Positions 16,670 through 26,392 are shown, numbered from the stretch's first letter. The stretch: DNA of 64,000 nt from JAKFEW01 sp036675505 (GCA_036675505.1 JAKFEW010000143.1:124001-188000); one strand, 5' to 3'. A program made the numbers and translations. The notes: generated from the sequence alone by a model not told the origin.

Positions 16670-17170
16670 ATGCCGCGGATTCTGTGGTTCGCCCTCGGGG
16701 TGCTGGCCGGCACCGCGTATTCGTCGAGCCTGATCCACAAGGAACGGCTCGATCGCGCACCAGGCGAGGCCGCCCTGGACATCGACGCCCCCGAGTTGAA
16801 GGACAAGGCCGTCGACCAGCGCGCGATCAAGGAGAAGATCGCCGACCGCATCGAGGAAGGCGTCATCCGCGTGAGCGGCTTCCTCGAGGAGAGGGTGCAC
16901 GACATCGCCGATGCCCTGCGCGGCACGGCGCCGCTCGACGCCGCGGCGACGGCGCCGGCCCAGACGCCCGCGATGGTCGGCGCAAGCATGGCTGCCCCCA
17001 CCACGGCCGGCGGCGGCGGCGGCACGACCGCCCACGAGGTGCTCGAAAGCCCGTTCCCGCAGGTCGATCCGACGCGGCCATCGGAGCCGATCCTGTTCGA
17101 CCCATCCCACAAGCCGCCCGTGATGCTCGACGTCACCTCCGACCAGGGCGGAATGGAGAACTTGAGGTAG
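16670..17170 (+). CDS. Hypothetical single-pass membrane protein
   Basis: 166 residues from an ATG with a strong AAGGAGG site 5-6 nt upstream. One N-terminal hydrophobic segment (MPRILWFALGVLAGTAYSSS) could be a signal anchor. The middle is charged and helical (about 40-85, DQRAIKEKIADRIEEGVIR), the rest is Ala/Thr/Gly/Pro-rich and probably disordered. No family recognised. It sits between lptF (90 nt downstream of it) and the giant kinase gene and may have its own message. An antisense frame of similar length exists, but it lacks a ribosome site. Confidence 0.6.
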   Translation: MPRILWFALGVLAGTAYSSSLIHKERLDRAPGEAALDIDAPELKDKAVDQRAIKEKIADRIEEGVIRVSGFLEERVHDIADALRGTAPLDAAATAPAQTPAMVGASMAAPTTAGGGGGTTAHEVLESPFPQVDPTRPSEPILFDPSHKPPVMLDVTSDQGGMENLR

Positions 17171-17227
17171 GGCCGGGGGGCGCCGCACGCTGGTAGACGA
17201 CCTCATGACGACAGGACGACCGTTGGG

Positions 17228-17233
17228 TATAAC
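17228..17233 (+). promoter_or_regulatory. -10 TATAAC upstream of the giant kinase gene
   Basis: GGGTATAACCC holds a TATAAC hexamer inside a near-palindrome, 40 nt before the kinase ATG. No clear -35. Confidence 0.4.
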
Positions 17234-17272
17234 CCTTATCCGCTCGTCCAGTCGTTTTGGAGGTTGCTTCCC

Positions 17273-20200
17273 ATGGTCACGTCCGGCATCGTCGACGCCC
17301 GCTACCAAGTCGTGGAAACCCTGGGCGAAGGCGGAATGGGCGTCGTGTACCTGGTCGACGACAGGACGGCCGGTGACCGGGCCGCGCTCAAGGTGCTGAC
17401 CGGGCGGCGGACCGCCGAGGACATCCTGCGCTTCAAGCAGGAGTTTCGCGCGCTCACGCGCCTGCACCACCCGAACCTCTGCGAGGTGCGCGACTACGGC
17501 GTGACGCCGGATGGCGCGCCCTTCTTCACGATGGAGGTGGTGCCGGGCCGCGGCCTCGAAGAATGCCTGAACGCGACGCCCGCGGACGTGACCTCCTGGC
17601 TCGCCCAGATGATCGCGGCGCTCGGCTACGTCCACGCACGGGGGCTGGTCCACGCCGACGTGAAGCCCGAGAACTTTCGGGTGCAGCCGGACGGCGTGCT
17701 CAAGCTGATGGACTTCGGCCTGATGGTGCCGACCGGCCAGCGGCGGGAAGACATCGCGGGCACGATCGCCTACATGGCGCCCGAGGCCGCGAAGGGCGAT
17801 CGCCTCGACCAACGCAGCGACCTCTACTCGCTCGGCGCGGTCCTTTACGAGCTGTTGACCGGCCGCCCGCCGTTCGTCGGCGCGACCCCGCTCGACGTGC
17901 TGCGCGCCCACGTGCGCGAGACGCCCCCGCCGCCGCGCGCGCTGGTGCCCGAGGTGCCGGAAGCGCTCGACCGGGCGATCATCAAGCTGCTCGCCAAGGA
18001 GCCCAACGCGCGGTTCGCCTCGACCGGCGAGCTCGCGGCCGCCCTGGGCCTGGAGGCGGAGGTGGATCAGAGCGCGCGCCTGCTCGCGAGCTCGTTCGTG
18101 GGGCGAGCCGGCGAGACCGCCCGGCTCGCGGCGGCCCTCGACGCCCTCGCGACGGGCAACGGCGCGATCGTGAGCGTCACAGGTGGCGCCGGCGTCGGTA
18201 AGAGCCGCTTGCTGGACGAGCTGCGGGTCATGGCCCAGCTGGCCGAGCGGCCCTTCGCGGGCGGCGCCGGTGCCGGCGAGGGCGCGCCTTACGCGCCGTT
18301 CGTCGCCGTCGCACGCATGCTTTTGCCGAAAGCGCGCGCGATCTGCCCCGCCGATCTCGCGGCCCTGGCGCCCGCACTCGCCAAGTTGTTGCCCGAGCTG
18401 GCCGCGGGCCAGGCGAACGCGGATGCCGAGGACGATCCGAACCGCCTCAAGGCCGCGCTCGCCCGGCTGATCGTGCGCACCCTGGCCGCCGAGCGGGGCG
18501 TGCTGATGCTCGACGCCTGGGACGACGCCGACGCGGCCAGCCGCGACACGCTCGCTTACCTCGTGCGCAACGCGGCGGCGTTCATGGGCGACCCGCCCGG
18601 CACGGCGCCTCGCCTGCTGGTCGTCGTCGCGTCGCGCAACGGCGTGGAGCTCGCGGCCGAGGCGCTCGCGCTCGCGGGCCTGCCCATCGCCGAGGTGGGG
18701 CCGCTGGCCGCCGGCATGCTCGGCCAATCGGCGATCCCCCCTGCGCTCGCCGCCCAGCTCCAGCAACTCACCGGCGGCAACCCGCGGATGATCGCGGCCG
18801 TGCTCCATCACGCGGTGTACGAGGGCGCGATCGCCCGCGCGGGCGGTGCCTGGCGCGTGCCGGATCAGCTCCCGGCGACCGCGCTCACCACCGACGTTCG
18901 CCACCTGCTCGCCGAACGCCTCGCGCCCCTGGGTGACGACGCCCGGGCGGCCGCGCGCGTCGCGGCGCTGCTCGGCGACCACTTCGATCTCGCCCTGTTG
19001 GCGGCGGCTTCCGGCCTCGAAGAGGCCAAACTCTTCGACGCCCTGGACGATCTCGCCCGCGCGGGCGTGGTCGATCAGGGCGCCGACGGCTGGCGCCTGG
19101 TGCCGGCCGAGCTGCGTGAAGTGCTCGACGCGGAGATCGCGGGCGACGCGCGGCTCAACGTCCATCTCGGTGCCGCGAAGGCGCTGCAGGCGCGGGTCGA
19201 TGGCGGCACCGTCGACGTCGGCACGCTGGCGGGCCTCGCGCGGCACTTGCTCGCGCTCGAGGGCGAGGACGAGCGCGCCGCGCGTGCCGCGTCCACCGCT
19301 GGAGCCGCCCTCAAGGAGCTCCACGCCGTCGCCGCCGCGGACGGCTGGCTCACTCGCGCGCTGGAGCGCGCCGAGCGCCTTCCCGAAGGGCCCGTGCGCG
19401 AAGCCTTGCGGATCGAAGCGCTCCTCCAGCTAGGCTTTGTGCGCCAGTGGCGCCTCGAGACCGCCTCGGCGGCGCAGGCCTTCGAGGAGGCGTGCGCGCT
19501 CGCCGAGGCGGCCGGTGATCAGCGCTCGCTCGCCCGGGGCCTCGCGAGCCAATCGGTGGTCGCCGAGTTCCAGAACCTGCCGGACAGGGAAATCCGCGCG
19601 CTCTACCGCCGCGCGATCGATGTCGCGCGTGCCGTGGGCGACGTCGCCTCGCTCGCCCGCTCCACCGTGAACTTCGGGCGCTGGCTCGTGCTGCGAGGTG
19701 ACGCCGACGGCCTCGCGCTGCTCGAAGAGGCGCCTGGCCTCACGCGCGATACCGGGCTCACGGGCCTGGAGGCGCGGGCGCTGGCCTCGTTGGGCTATGC
19801 GCGGGCCGTCGATCAGGCCACCCGCGATCAGGGCTTCGCCGACATGCGGCGCGCCATCGAGGTGCAGGGCCGCCTGGGCGACCGGTACGGCGAAGGCTTC
19901 ACGCGGAACCTCATGTGCGACGTGCTGCTGCGCGCCGGCCGGTTCGAGGAAGCGCGCGACGTGACCCTCGAGTCCGTCACGATCATGCGTGAAATCGCCG
20001 CGACCGACGATCTGATCTGCGGCCTGTGCAACCTCCTGACCGCCAGCGTGGAAATGGGCGAGCTCGACCGTGCCGCGCCGATCGGGCGCGAGGTGTCGGC
20101 GCTCGCGCGCGAACACGGCCACAAGGTGGGCGCCGTGGTCGGCAGCGCGCTCCAGGGTCTGCTCCTGGCGTTGCGCGGCGAGGCCGCCGAAGCCGCCGAG

Positions 20201-22105
20201 GCGCTCAAGGCGGCCGACGCAGCGGCCTGGGAAGCGGGCTCCTACCTGCAGGCCGTCGTGCTGCCATTCGTGGTGGAGGGCTGGCTGGTCCTCGGCCGGG
20301 TGATCACTGCGCGATCCGTGCTGCAAGAGGCGGTCTTCGCCCTGCGCTCGTCGCCGGACGAACAGGTCAAGACCCAACTCGCCGTGCTCCAGGCCGAGGT
20401 CCACGCGGCGCAATGCCAGTGGTCCGATGCGGAGGCCCACGCGGACGATGCGATCGACCGCGCCCGCACCCAGGGGCTCGACGGGGCGCTCGCGCGGGCC
20501 CTGCTGATCAAGGCGATGGCCGTCTTGCCGGGCGGGCGAACGGACGACGCAGGCCGGCTCGTGGAGCAGGCGCAGGCGATCGCCGGCCGCAGCGGCATGC
20601 GCCCGCTGCTCGCGCTGGCCGCGGGCCTGCAGGGCGAGCTCGCGGTCGCTTCGAATCCGGCCGGCGCCATGGCGCACTTCCAGGCGATGCACGCCCTGGC
20701 CGACGACATGGGGCTGCCCGCCTGGCGGGCCTGGGCCCTGCATGGCCAGGTGCGGGCGCTGCCCGGCGCCGCCAACGCGGCGGCGTTGATCGCCGAGGCG
20801 CAGCGCACGCTGCGCGGCCTCGTGTCGTCTGGCGACGAGGAGGCCGTGGCCGAGCTCGAGGCCTCGGCGATGTGGGCCGAGGTCCACGCTCGGAATCCCG
20901 CCGTCGCGGGCGCTGCGGGCGTCGGGCCCGAGGCGGGCTCGCGCTTCGCCGAGCACTTCCAGCGCGTCAGCGCCGACCTGCAGGGCCTGTTCTCGGACTA
21001 CGGCGCGCTGCGCGGCGAGTGGGAGGCCTCCAACGGCCGGCTCAAGCGGCTCAATGAGGTCGCCGGGCGCATGGGTGAAACGCTCAGGCTCGACGAGGTC
21101 CTGGGCCTCGTCGTGGCGCTGACGCTCGAAATCACAGGCGCAGAGCGCGGCTTCGTGCTGCTGCGCGAGGACGGCCGCTACGATGACCTGGTTTGCTGCG
21201 CGGCGTTCGACGACCAGGGCCGGCCGGTGCCTCACGAGGCCCACTCGCTGACGATCAGCCAGCGCATCCTGGCCGCGGGCAGGGCCGTAGCCATCCTGGA
21301 CGCCAGCGCCGACGCCGAGTTCCAGGCGGCGAAGTCGGTGGTCGGCTTCAACCTCCGTACGGTCATGGGCGTGCCGTTGGTTGCACGCGGCCGGACGCTC
21401 GGGGCGCTGTACGTGGACTCACGGGCGGTCGTCACGACGTTCACGGAGGCCGACCTCGAGATGCTCCGTGGCGTCGCGATCCACGCCGCCAACGCGATCG
21501 AGAACGCCCGCCTCTACGAAACCCTGGATCGGCGAGCGGCCGAGCTGGAGGAGGCGCTCCAGAAGTACCGCCAGGCCGAGAAGGCCGCCGGCACCGACAT
21601 GCTCACGGGCCTCGCGAACCGGCGGCGCTTCGTCGAGGAGGCGGATCGGGAGATCGCCACCGCCAGGCGATACGCGCGGCCGCTGGCGGCGCTGATCCTC
21701 GACGTGGACCACTTCAAGTCGTTCAACGACACCTACGGCCACGCTGTGGGCGATGAGGTGCTCAAGGCCGTGGCCGCCTGCTTGCCGCCTGCCGTGCGGG
21801 ACATCGACCTGCCGGCCCGCCTGGGCGGCGAGGAGTTCGTGGTGCTGTGTCCTGTCGCATCGGTCAACGAGGCGGCCGCCACGGCCGAGCGCGTGCGCGA
21901 GGCGATCGCGGCCCTGCGGCTGACGGACGCCGACGGCCAGCCCGTGCGCCAGGTTACGGCGTCGGTCGGCGTCGCCGAGCTGACGCCCGCGGACAAGGCG
22001 ATTGGCGACGTCCTCGAACGGGCGGATGCGGCGTTGTATTCCTGCAAGCGCGGTGGGCGTAACCAGGTCCAGGTCTGGCGCGAGGGCATGACCGCCCACC
22101 CCTGA
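17273..22105 (+). CDS. Multidomain Ser/Thr kinase - AAA ATPase - GAF - diguanylate cyclase
   Basis: 1610 residues; ATG chosen because GGAGG lies 10 nt upstream (an in-frame TTG at 17264 overlaps it). Order: Ser/Thr kinase (about 8-265; LGEGGMGVVY loop, catalytic HADVKPEN with Asp129, DFG at 147, GTIAYMAPE); AAA/NTPase with Walker A TGGAGVGKS near 302; long helical TPR-like region (about 620-1200); short coiled coil; GAF (about 1270-1425); GGDEF (about 1441-1605) with intact GGEEF at about 1518 and an RDID inhibitory site five residues before it. Kinase-AAA-GAF order is that of HstK-type proteins, which usually end in a His kinase; here the output is c-di-GMP synthesis. The HRD motif reads HAD, common in such kinases. 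Likely an integrator of stress signals. Confidence 0.92.
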   Translation: MVTSGIVDARYQVVETLGEGGMGVVYLVDDRTAGDRAALKVLTGRRTAEDILRFKQEFRALTRLHHPNLCEVRDYGVTPDGAPFFTMEVVPGRGLEECLNATPADVTSWLAQMIAALGYVHARGLVHADVKPENFRVQPDGVLKLMDFGLMVPTGQRREDIAGTIAYMAPEAAKGDRLDQRSDLYSLGAVLYELLTGRPPFVGATPLDVLRAHVRETPPPPRALVPEVPEALDRAIIKLLAKEPNARFASTGELAAALGLEAEVDQSARLLASSFVGRAGETARLAAALDALATGNGAIVSVTGGAGVGKSRLLDELRVMAQLAERPFAGGAGAGEGAPYAPFVAVARMLLPKARAICPADLAALAPALAKLLPELAAGQANADAEDDPNRLKAALARLIVRTLAAERGVLMLDAWDDADAASRDTLAYLVRNAAAFMGDPPGTAPRLLVVVASRNGVELAAEALALAGLPIAEVGPLAAGMLGQSAIPPALAAQLQQLTGGNPRMIAAVLHHAVYEGAIARAGGAWRVPDQLPATALTTDVRHLLAERLAPLGDDARAAARVAALLGDHFDLALLAAASGLEEAKLFDALDDLARAGVVDQGADGWRLVPAELREVLDAEIAGDARLNVHLGAAKALQARVDGGTVDVGTLAGLARHLLALEGEDERAARAASTAGAALKELHAVAAADGWLTRALERAERLPEGPVREALRIEALLQLGFVRQWRLETASAAQAFEEACALAEAAGDQRSLARGLASQSVVAEFQNLPDREIRALYRRAIDVARAVGDVASLARSTVNFGRWLVLRGDADGLALLEEAPGLTRDTGLTGLEARALASLGYARAVDQATRDQGFADMRRAIEVQGRLGDRYGEGFTRNLMCDVLLRAGRFEEARDVTLESVTIMREIAATDDLICGLCNLLTASVEMGELDRAAPIGREVSALAREHGHKVGAVVGSALQGLLLALRGEAAEAAEALKAADAAAWEAGSYLQAVVLPFVVEGWLVLGRVITARSVLQEAVFALRSSPDEQVKTQLAVLQAEVHAAQCQWSDAEAHADDAIDRARTQGLDGALARALLIKAMAVLPGGRTDDAGRLVEQAQAIAGRSGMRPLLALAAGLQGELAVASNPAGAMAHFQAMHALADDMGLPAWRAWALHGQVRALPGAANAAALIAEAQRTLRGLVSSGDEEAVAELEASAMWAEVHARNPAVAGAAGVGPEAGSRFAEHFQRVSADLQGLFSDYGALRGEWEASNGRLKRLNEVAGRMGETLRLDEVLGLVVALTLEITGAERGFVLLREDGRYDDLVCCAAFDDQGRPVPHEAHSLTISQRILAAGRAVAILDASADAEFQAAKSVVGFNLRTVMGVPLVARGRTLGALYVDSRAVVTTFTEADLEMLRGVAIHAANAIENARLYETLDRRAAELEEALQKYRQAEKAAGTDMLTGLANRRRFVEEADREIATARRYARPLAALILDVDHFKSFNDTYGHAVGDEVLKAVAACLPPAVRDIDLPARLGGEEFVVLCPVASVNEAAATAERVREAIAALRLTDADGQPVRQVTASVGVAELTPADKAIGDVLERADAALYSCKRGGRNQVQVWREGMTAHP

Positions 22106-22108
22106 GTC

Positions 22109-22128
22109 GGCGCGTCGACTGCCGCGCC
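22109..22128 (+). terminator. GC hairpin after the giant kinase gene
   Basis: GGCGCG and CGCGCC separated by 8 nt, just after the stop. No T-tract. Weak terminator candidate. Confidence 0.35.
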
Positions 22129-22132
22129 AGGC

Positions 22133-22156
22133 GGGTATGAAGCTCGCGAGATACCC
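22133..22156 (+). promoter_or_regulatory. Inverted repeat abutting the methyltransferase start
   Basis: GGGTAT and ATACCC flank 12 nt that contain the palindrome CTCGCGAG; the right arm touches the ATG. It could be an operator or an RNA hairpin hiding the ribosome site, as no Shine-Dalgarno sequence is visible. Confidence 0.45.
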
Positions 22157-22876
22157 ATGGCCACCGAGTTCTGGAACCAGGTCTATGCCGACAGGGACGT
22201 CGCGATCGCGAGCGCCGACGCGCCGGTGATGCGCGCGGCGCTCGCGCATTTCGGCGACCTGCGGGGCAAGCGCGTGCTCGACCTCGGCTGCGGCGCCGGC
22301 GAGTATGCGCTCGCGTTCGCGGCCCAGGGCGCCGACGTCGTCGCGCTCGACGCGAGCGAGGTGGCGATCGAGAAGCTCGCTGGCTTCGCGGCCAGGCACG
22401 GCGTCACCAACCTGACCGCGGTCGCGGGCTCGGCGCTGGACCTGGCGCGCCATGGCCCTTTCGATTTCGTGTTCGGCGCGCTGATCCTGCACCACCTCGA
22501 GCCCTTCGCGGCCTTCGCCGACGCGCTGGCCGAGGCCCTTCCGGCCGGCAGCCGGGCCTTCTTCCACGAGAACAACGCCGGCATCGGCGGGCTGGCCATC
22601 TGGTTCCGCGAACACCTCGCGGGCCGCCTCTGGTTCCCCAAGCACGGCGACGCCGACGAGTTCCCGCTGACCGAGCGCGAGGTGGACGAGCTGCGGCGGC
22701 GCTTCCAGGTCGCTGTGGAGTTTCCGGAGCTCGCGCTGTTCCGCCTGGCGTCGTATTACCTGTTCAAGAACCGCCTGGCGCCGGGTGCGTTCGGCTGGCT
22801 GGACGAGACGCTCTACCACGTGCCCGCGCTGCGGCGGTTCAGCTATTACCAGTACCTCTACCTGACGCGGAATTAG
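22157..22876 (+). CDS. SAM-dependent class I methyltransferase
   Basis: 239 residues. The SAM-binding motif VLDLGCGAGEYALAFAAQG is at about 39-57, the acidic strand-two end is VVALDASEVA, and motif IV reads FDFVFGALILHHLEPF. The C-terminal third (FREHLAGRLWFPKHGDADEF) looks like the lid of UbiE/Methyltransf_25-type enzymes that act on small molecules or lipids. The substrate cannot be told. The gene ends 1 nt from the convergent LivK-like lipoprotein gene, so transcription must end inside one or the other. Confidence 0.85.
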   Translation: MATEFWNQVYADRDVAIASADAPVMRAALAHFGDLRGKRVLDLGCGAGEYALAFAAQGADVVALDASEVAIEKLAGFAARHGVTNLTAVAGSALDLARHGPFDFVFGALILHHLEPFAAFADALAEALPAGSRAFFHENNAGIGGLAIWFREHLAGRLWFPKHGDADEFPLTEREVDELRRRFQVAVEFPELALFRLASYYLFKNRLAPGAFGWLDETLYHVPALRRFSYYQYLYLTRN

Positions 22877-22877
22877 C

Positions 22878-24125
22878 TCAGGGCCGCTTGACCTCACCGG
22901 TCGCGACGATCTTGCCGTCCTTGATCTGCCAGATCTCGTAGGCACCCGACGTCACGTCGCCGCGCTCGTCGAGATCCACCGTGCCGGCGTAGCCGTCGTA
23001 GTCCACGTCCTTGCCCAGGCGCACGGCCGCGAGCGCGTCGCCGATGTTCTCGGGCTTGAACTTCTCGCCGCCGGCCGAAACCGCCCGCAGGCTGCCCTTG
23101 ATGGCCATCGCGCTGGGCGATTTGCCGTGCTCGATCGCGAGCGCCAGCAGCATCACGGCGTCGTAGGCGGCGGTCGCGTCGAATGGCGGCTTCTTGCCGT
23201 TCTTCTGCTCGAACGCCGAGATGAACGCCGGGTCGCTGTAAGGGGCGGTGCCGGTGCGGCCCTCGAGGACGGCCTTGTTCGTGACGTTGTTGATGAACGA
23301 TTGGTCCTGAACGCCGTCGCCGAAGTACCAGACGACCTCCTTGGCCTTGCCGCTCAGCTGCCAGTCGTTGATCATCACGCTGGCCTCGCCCGGGTAGCCG
23401 ATCAAGACGATCGCCTGCGGATTGGCCGCGAGCGCCTTGCCGACGACGACGTCGTAGGTGGGAGCAGGCTCCGCCGTCTCTTCGTAGGGCACGAGCGTCG
23501 CCTTGCCGCCACCCGCCTCGAGCTCTTGCTTGAGCTTGTTCGCGAGGCCCTGGCCGTAACCGCTGTCGACGTAGATCACCGCGACGGTGGTCTGCGCGGC
23601 GGCCTTGAGGGTGTTCGCCACCACCTTGCCCTGCAGGGTGTCGTTGGGCACCGTGCGGAAGAACCAGCCGCCGCCGTCGGTCTCCAAGGTCAGCGCCGGC
23701 GAGGTGGCCGACGGCGAGATGAGGATCGCGCCCTTCGGCTTCGCGACCTTGGTCAACACGTCCAGCGTGGAGCTGCTGGCGTTCGTGCCGATGATCGCGG
23801 CCACGCCCGAGTCATAGAGCTCCGTGGCGGCCTTCACGGCCGGGTCGCGATCGGACTGGTCATCCTTCGCCTCGAGCGCGAGCTTGCGGCCGCCGAGCAC
23901 GCCGCCGGCGGCGTTCACCCGATCGACCGCCATTTCCGCGGCCTGCTTCACGGCGCTGCCATAGCCGGCGCTGGTGCCCGAGAACGACGCCACCATGCCG
24001 ATGCGCACGGCATCGCCGGCCGCCGTGATGCCGCCGTTCTTCTTCTGGGTGGGGCCGAAGATCGCGCAGCCCGCGAGCGACACGATGGCGGCCGCAGTGG
24101 CCACAAGACGAAATTCACCACGCAT
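22878..24125 (-). CDS. LivK-like periplasmic binding lipoprotein
   Basis: 415 residues. The N-terminus MRGEFRLVATAAAIVSLAGC ends in a lipobox (LAGC), so it is membrane-anchored. The body is a type I periplasmic-binding fold of the branched-chain amino acid/amide family: VRIGMVASFSGTSAGYGSAV, AVDRVNAAGGVLGGRKL, VIYVDSGYGQGLANKLKQEL. Such proteins normally feed LivHMGF-type ABC permeases, but none is encoded nearby. Instead the gene overlaps the 3' end of a TonB-dependent receptor gene by 11 nt and follows a two-component pair, so it may capture a ligand brought in by the receptor or act as a sensor partner. Confidence 0.87.
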   Translation of the reverse strand: MRGEFRLVATAAAIVSLAGCAIFGPTQKKNGGITAAGDAVRIGMVASFSGTSAGYGSAVKQAAEMAVDRVNAAGGVLGGRKLALEAKDDQSDRDPAVKAATELYDSGVAAIIGTNASSSTLDVLTKVAKPKGAILISPSATSPALTLETDGGGWFFRTVPNDTLQGKVVANTLKAAAQTTVAVIYVDSGYGQGLANKLKQELEAGGGKATLVPYEETAEPAPTYDVVVGKALAANPQAIVLIGYPGEASVMINDWQLSGKAKEVVWYFGDGVQDQSFINNVTNKAVLEGRTGTAPYSDPAFISAFEQKNGKKPPFDATAAYDAVMLLALAIEHGKSPSAMAIKGSLRAVSAGGEKFKPENIGDALAAVRLGKDVDYDGYAGTVDLDERGDVTSGAYEIWQIKDGKIVATGEVKRP

Positions 24126-26349
24126 ATCCGATCCTCATCCACACCGTCCGGCCGCGGCCGGGGTAATCCACGCCGCCGAAGCCCGGCATAGCGTAATCCG
24201 AATCCAGGACGTTCGCGACCTTGAGCACCGCGCTCACGCTCCGTTCGCCCCAGGTCCAGTCGCGGCTCGCGAGCGTCGCGTCGAAAATCGTGGCTGCCGG
24301 CAGCTCATAGGCCGTCAGGCCGTTGGCGACGAAATTCGATTGCGTCGTCGGCACCGCCCCGACGTGGCGGGCCTCCAGGAAGACGCCGAGCGGGAACTCG
24401 CCGAGCGGCGCTCCCACGCCGGCGTTGGCGCTGTAAGCCGGGTAAGCCTCGGGAAGCGTGGCCGTCTCCGCGGCTCGCGTGTCTTCCGGCGCGAGCGCAG
24501 CGGTCTTCTGGACCGAGAGGTTGAGCATACCATGGAGGATTTGCCATTTCCAGCGCAACTCCGTTTCCAGGCCGACGGAGTCCGATTCGCTCAGGTTCAC
24601 GGCCTTCGAGTTGCCGCCCTCGGCCACGAAGCCCACCTTGTCCGACACGTGGGTGTAGTAAGCATCCGTGAGCAGCTCGAGCTGCCGGCTCGGAATCCAT
24701 GACACGGCCCCTTCGACGGTCTGGGCGCGCTCGGGTCGCAGGTCGGCGTTGCCCAGGATGTCGCCGAAGATCAGCGGCCGGCCGAACAGCTGGAGCGGCG
24801 AGGGCGCCTTGAAGGACGACCCGTAGAGCGCTTTGGCGACGAGCCCCGCGCCGAGCGGGTGGACCACGCCCGCGCGCCCGTTGAGCACGGGGCCATAGAC
24901 GTTGTGGGCGTCGAGCCGCAGGCCCATCGTGACCGCCGTGTCCTCCCAGACGTGCAAGATGCCCTGGCCGTAGGCGCCGAGGTTCGAGAACGTGCGCTCG
25001 CCGCCCGGCTCGCCCGCGCGCACCTCTTCACCCGCGCGGCCGGAGGCCTGGGTGAAGACGTTGTAGTAGGTCGGCAGCCGGTGGGTGTTGTGGGCGACGT
25101 CAGCGCCCAGCGTGAAGCTGTCGCGCGGGTTGAGCGCATACGACGCCTCCAGGGTGCCGTCGATCGCGTCGGTCGAGGCGTCACGCCGGTACAGGAACTG
25201 CGGGTTGCCGATGCCGATGCGATCGTCGGCCCCTGGCCCGCCGCGCGTGAACGCCAGCGACGCCGTGGTGCTCAGGCGTTGGGAAGGCGCGCTGCGCAGC
25301 GCCGCCCGCACGGACTTGTTCTCGAGCACCAGGTGGTTCTGGTGCGTGAAGGGCCGCCAGTCCTGGAACTCGCCGCTGGAATCGAGGCGCTGGTACAGGC
25401 CGTCGATGGCGAGCTGGCCGAGCGGCGTCGCGACGCCGCCCAGACGCCCGAAGACGGTGCCTGGCCGCGCTAGGTCGTTTTCCGAGCGCGCCTGGGCGAA
25501 TTTGGCATTGAAGGGGCTGGCGGCCGGCACGCCGAGACCCGAGCGATCGAGCAGGCCGCCGCCGCCGGCCACCACGAACTCGGCGTCGCCGAGCACGCCG
25601 CCCGCGGCGGTGCCGAAGTTGCCGCCCCCGCCCACCCCGCCCACGGTCACCGCGCCGAGACCCTGAGGGTGCCCCAAGAAGGCGCCCACGCCAGTCTCGA
25701 GGCGGCCACCGGCCACGTCCTCGCCGCGCTTGGTGACGATGTTGACCACGCCCAGGAAGGCATCTGCGCCGTAGAGCGCCGACCCCGGCCCGCGGATCAC
25801 CTCGATGCGCTTCACGGCGTCGATCGGCACGCCCTCCGGGCCGAGGAAGTTGGTGGCCTCGGGCCTGTAGGTGATCGCGTGGCCGTCGATCATCACCTTC
25901 ATGATGCGGCTCCAGGCCCGCTGCCCGCTCGGCAAGCCCCGCACGCCGACGCTGGGCGCCAGGTAGTCGTCCACGACGTAGAAGCCCGGCAGCGCGCGCA
26001 GCGCCTCGGCGACGGACAGGTAGCCGCGCTCACGGATTTCCTCGGCCGTGACGACCGAAACCACCGCGGGCGCCTCGACCAGCGACTGGGCGCGCTTGGT
26101 GGCGACCTCGATTTCGGTGTCGAAGAGCGCCTCGAGGTCGATTTCCTCGCCAAGGTCGGCGGGCGGCGGGGGTGCCGCCTGCGCGGGCGGCTGTGCGGGT
26201 GGCCGCGCCGGGGTCTGCGCCTCGGGCTTCTTCTTGCGTTTCCAGGGGTGTCCGGGCGGCAACGGGATCAGCGCCGCCTCCGCGGGTGCGGGGACGCCGA
26301 GGGCGGCGATCATGAGGATGCCGAAAACCGGGAGCAGGCTGCGGTGCAT
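24115..26349 (-). CDS. TonB-dependent outer-membrane receptor
   Basis: 744 residues. Signal peptide (1-25), a Pro/Lys-rich stretch, then the sequence DLEALFDTEIEVATKRAQSL, a TonB-box-like lead into the plug. The plug (about 75-190) shows VVTAEEIRERGYLSVAEALR and IEVIRGPGSALYGADAFLGV, both diagnostic. The rest is a beta-barrel ending in an aromatic strand (RIGYAW). Such receptors import siderophores, cobalamin, sugars or metals using ExbBD-TonB energy. VATKRAQSL-type starts are common in receptors annotated for cobalamin, copper or iron; the ligand is unknown. It starts 43 nt after the response regulator and overlaps the binding-protein gene, implying a four-gene operon. Confidence 0.92.
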   Translation of the reverse strand: MHRSLLPVFGILMIAALGVPAPAEAALIPLPPGHPWKRKKKPEAQTPARPPAQPPAQAAPPPPADLGEEIDLEALFDTEIEVATKRAQSLVEAPAVVSVVTAEEIRERGYLSVAEALRALPGFYVVDDYLAPSVGVRGLPSGQRAWSRIMKVMIDGHAITYRPEATNFLGPEGVPIDAVKRIEVIRGPGSALYGADAFLGVVNIVTKRGEDVAGGRLETGVGAFLGHPQGLGAVTVGGVGGGGNFGTAAGGVLGDAEFVVAGGGGLLDRSGLGVPAASPFNAKFAQARSENDLARPGTVFGRLGGVATPLGQLAIDGLYQRLDSSGEFQDWRPFTHQNHLVLENKSVRAALRSAPSQRLSTTASLAFTRGGPGADDRIGIGNPQFLYRRDASTDAIDGTLEASYALNPRDSFTLGADVAHNTHRLPTYYNVFTQASGRAGEEVRAGEPGGERTFSNLGAYGQGILHVWEDTAVTMGLRLDAHNVYGPVLNGRAGVVHPLGAGLVAKALYGSSFKAPSPLQLFGRPLIFGDILGNADLRPERAQTVEGAVSWIPSRQLELLTDAYYTHVSDKVGFVAEGGNSKAVNLSESDSVGLETELRWKWQILHGMLNLSVQKTAALAPEDTRAAETATLPEAYPAYSANAGVGAPLGEFPLGVFLEARHVGAVPTTQSNFVANGLTAYELPAATIFDATLASRDWTWGERSVSAVLKVANVLDSDYAMPGFGGVDYPGRGRTVWMRIGYAW

Positions 26350-26392
26350 GGCGGGGGGCTCGTTCGCCTCTTTCTACCCCCCCATAGGCTAC

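Noticed and set aside
15440..19324. Minus-strand open frame of about 1290 codons
   Set aside because: It is antisense to lptF and the giant kinase gene, whose domains are unmistakable; the product is rich in His, Arg, Glu and Gly with no recognisable domain, the usual mirror of GC-rich codon bias.
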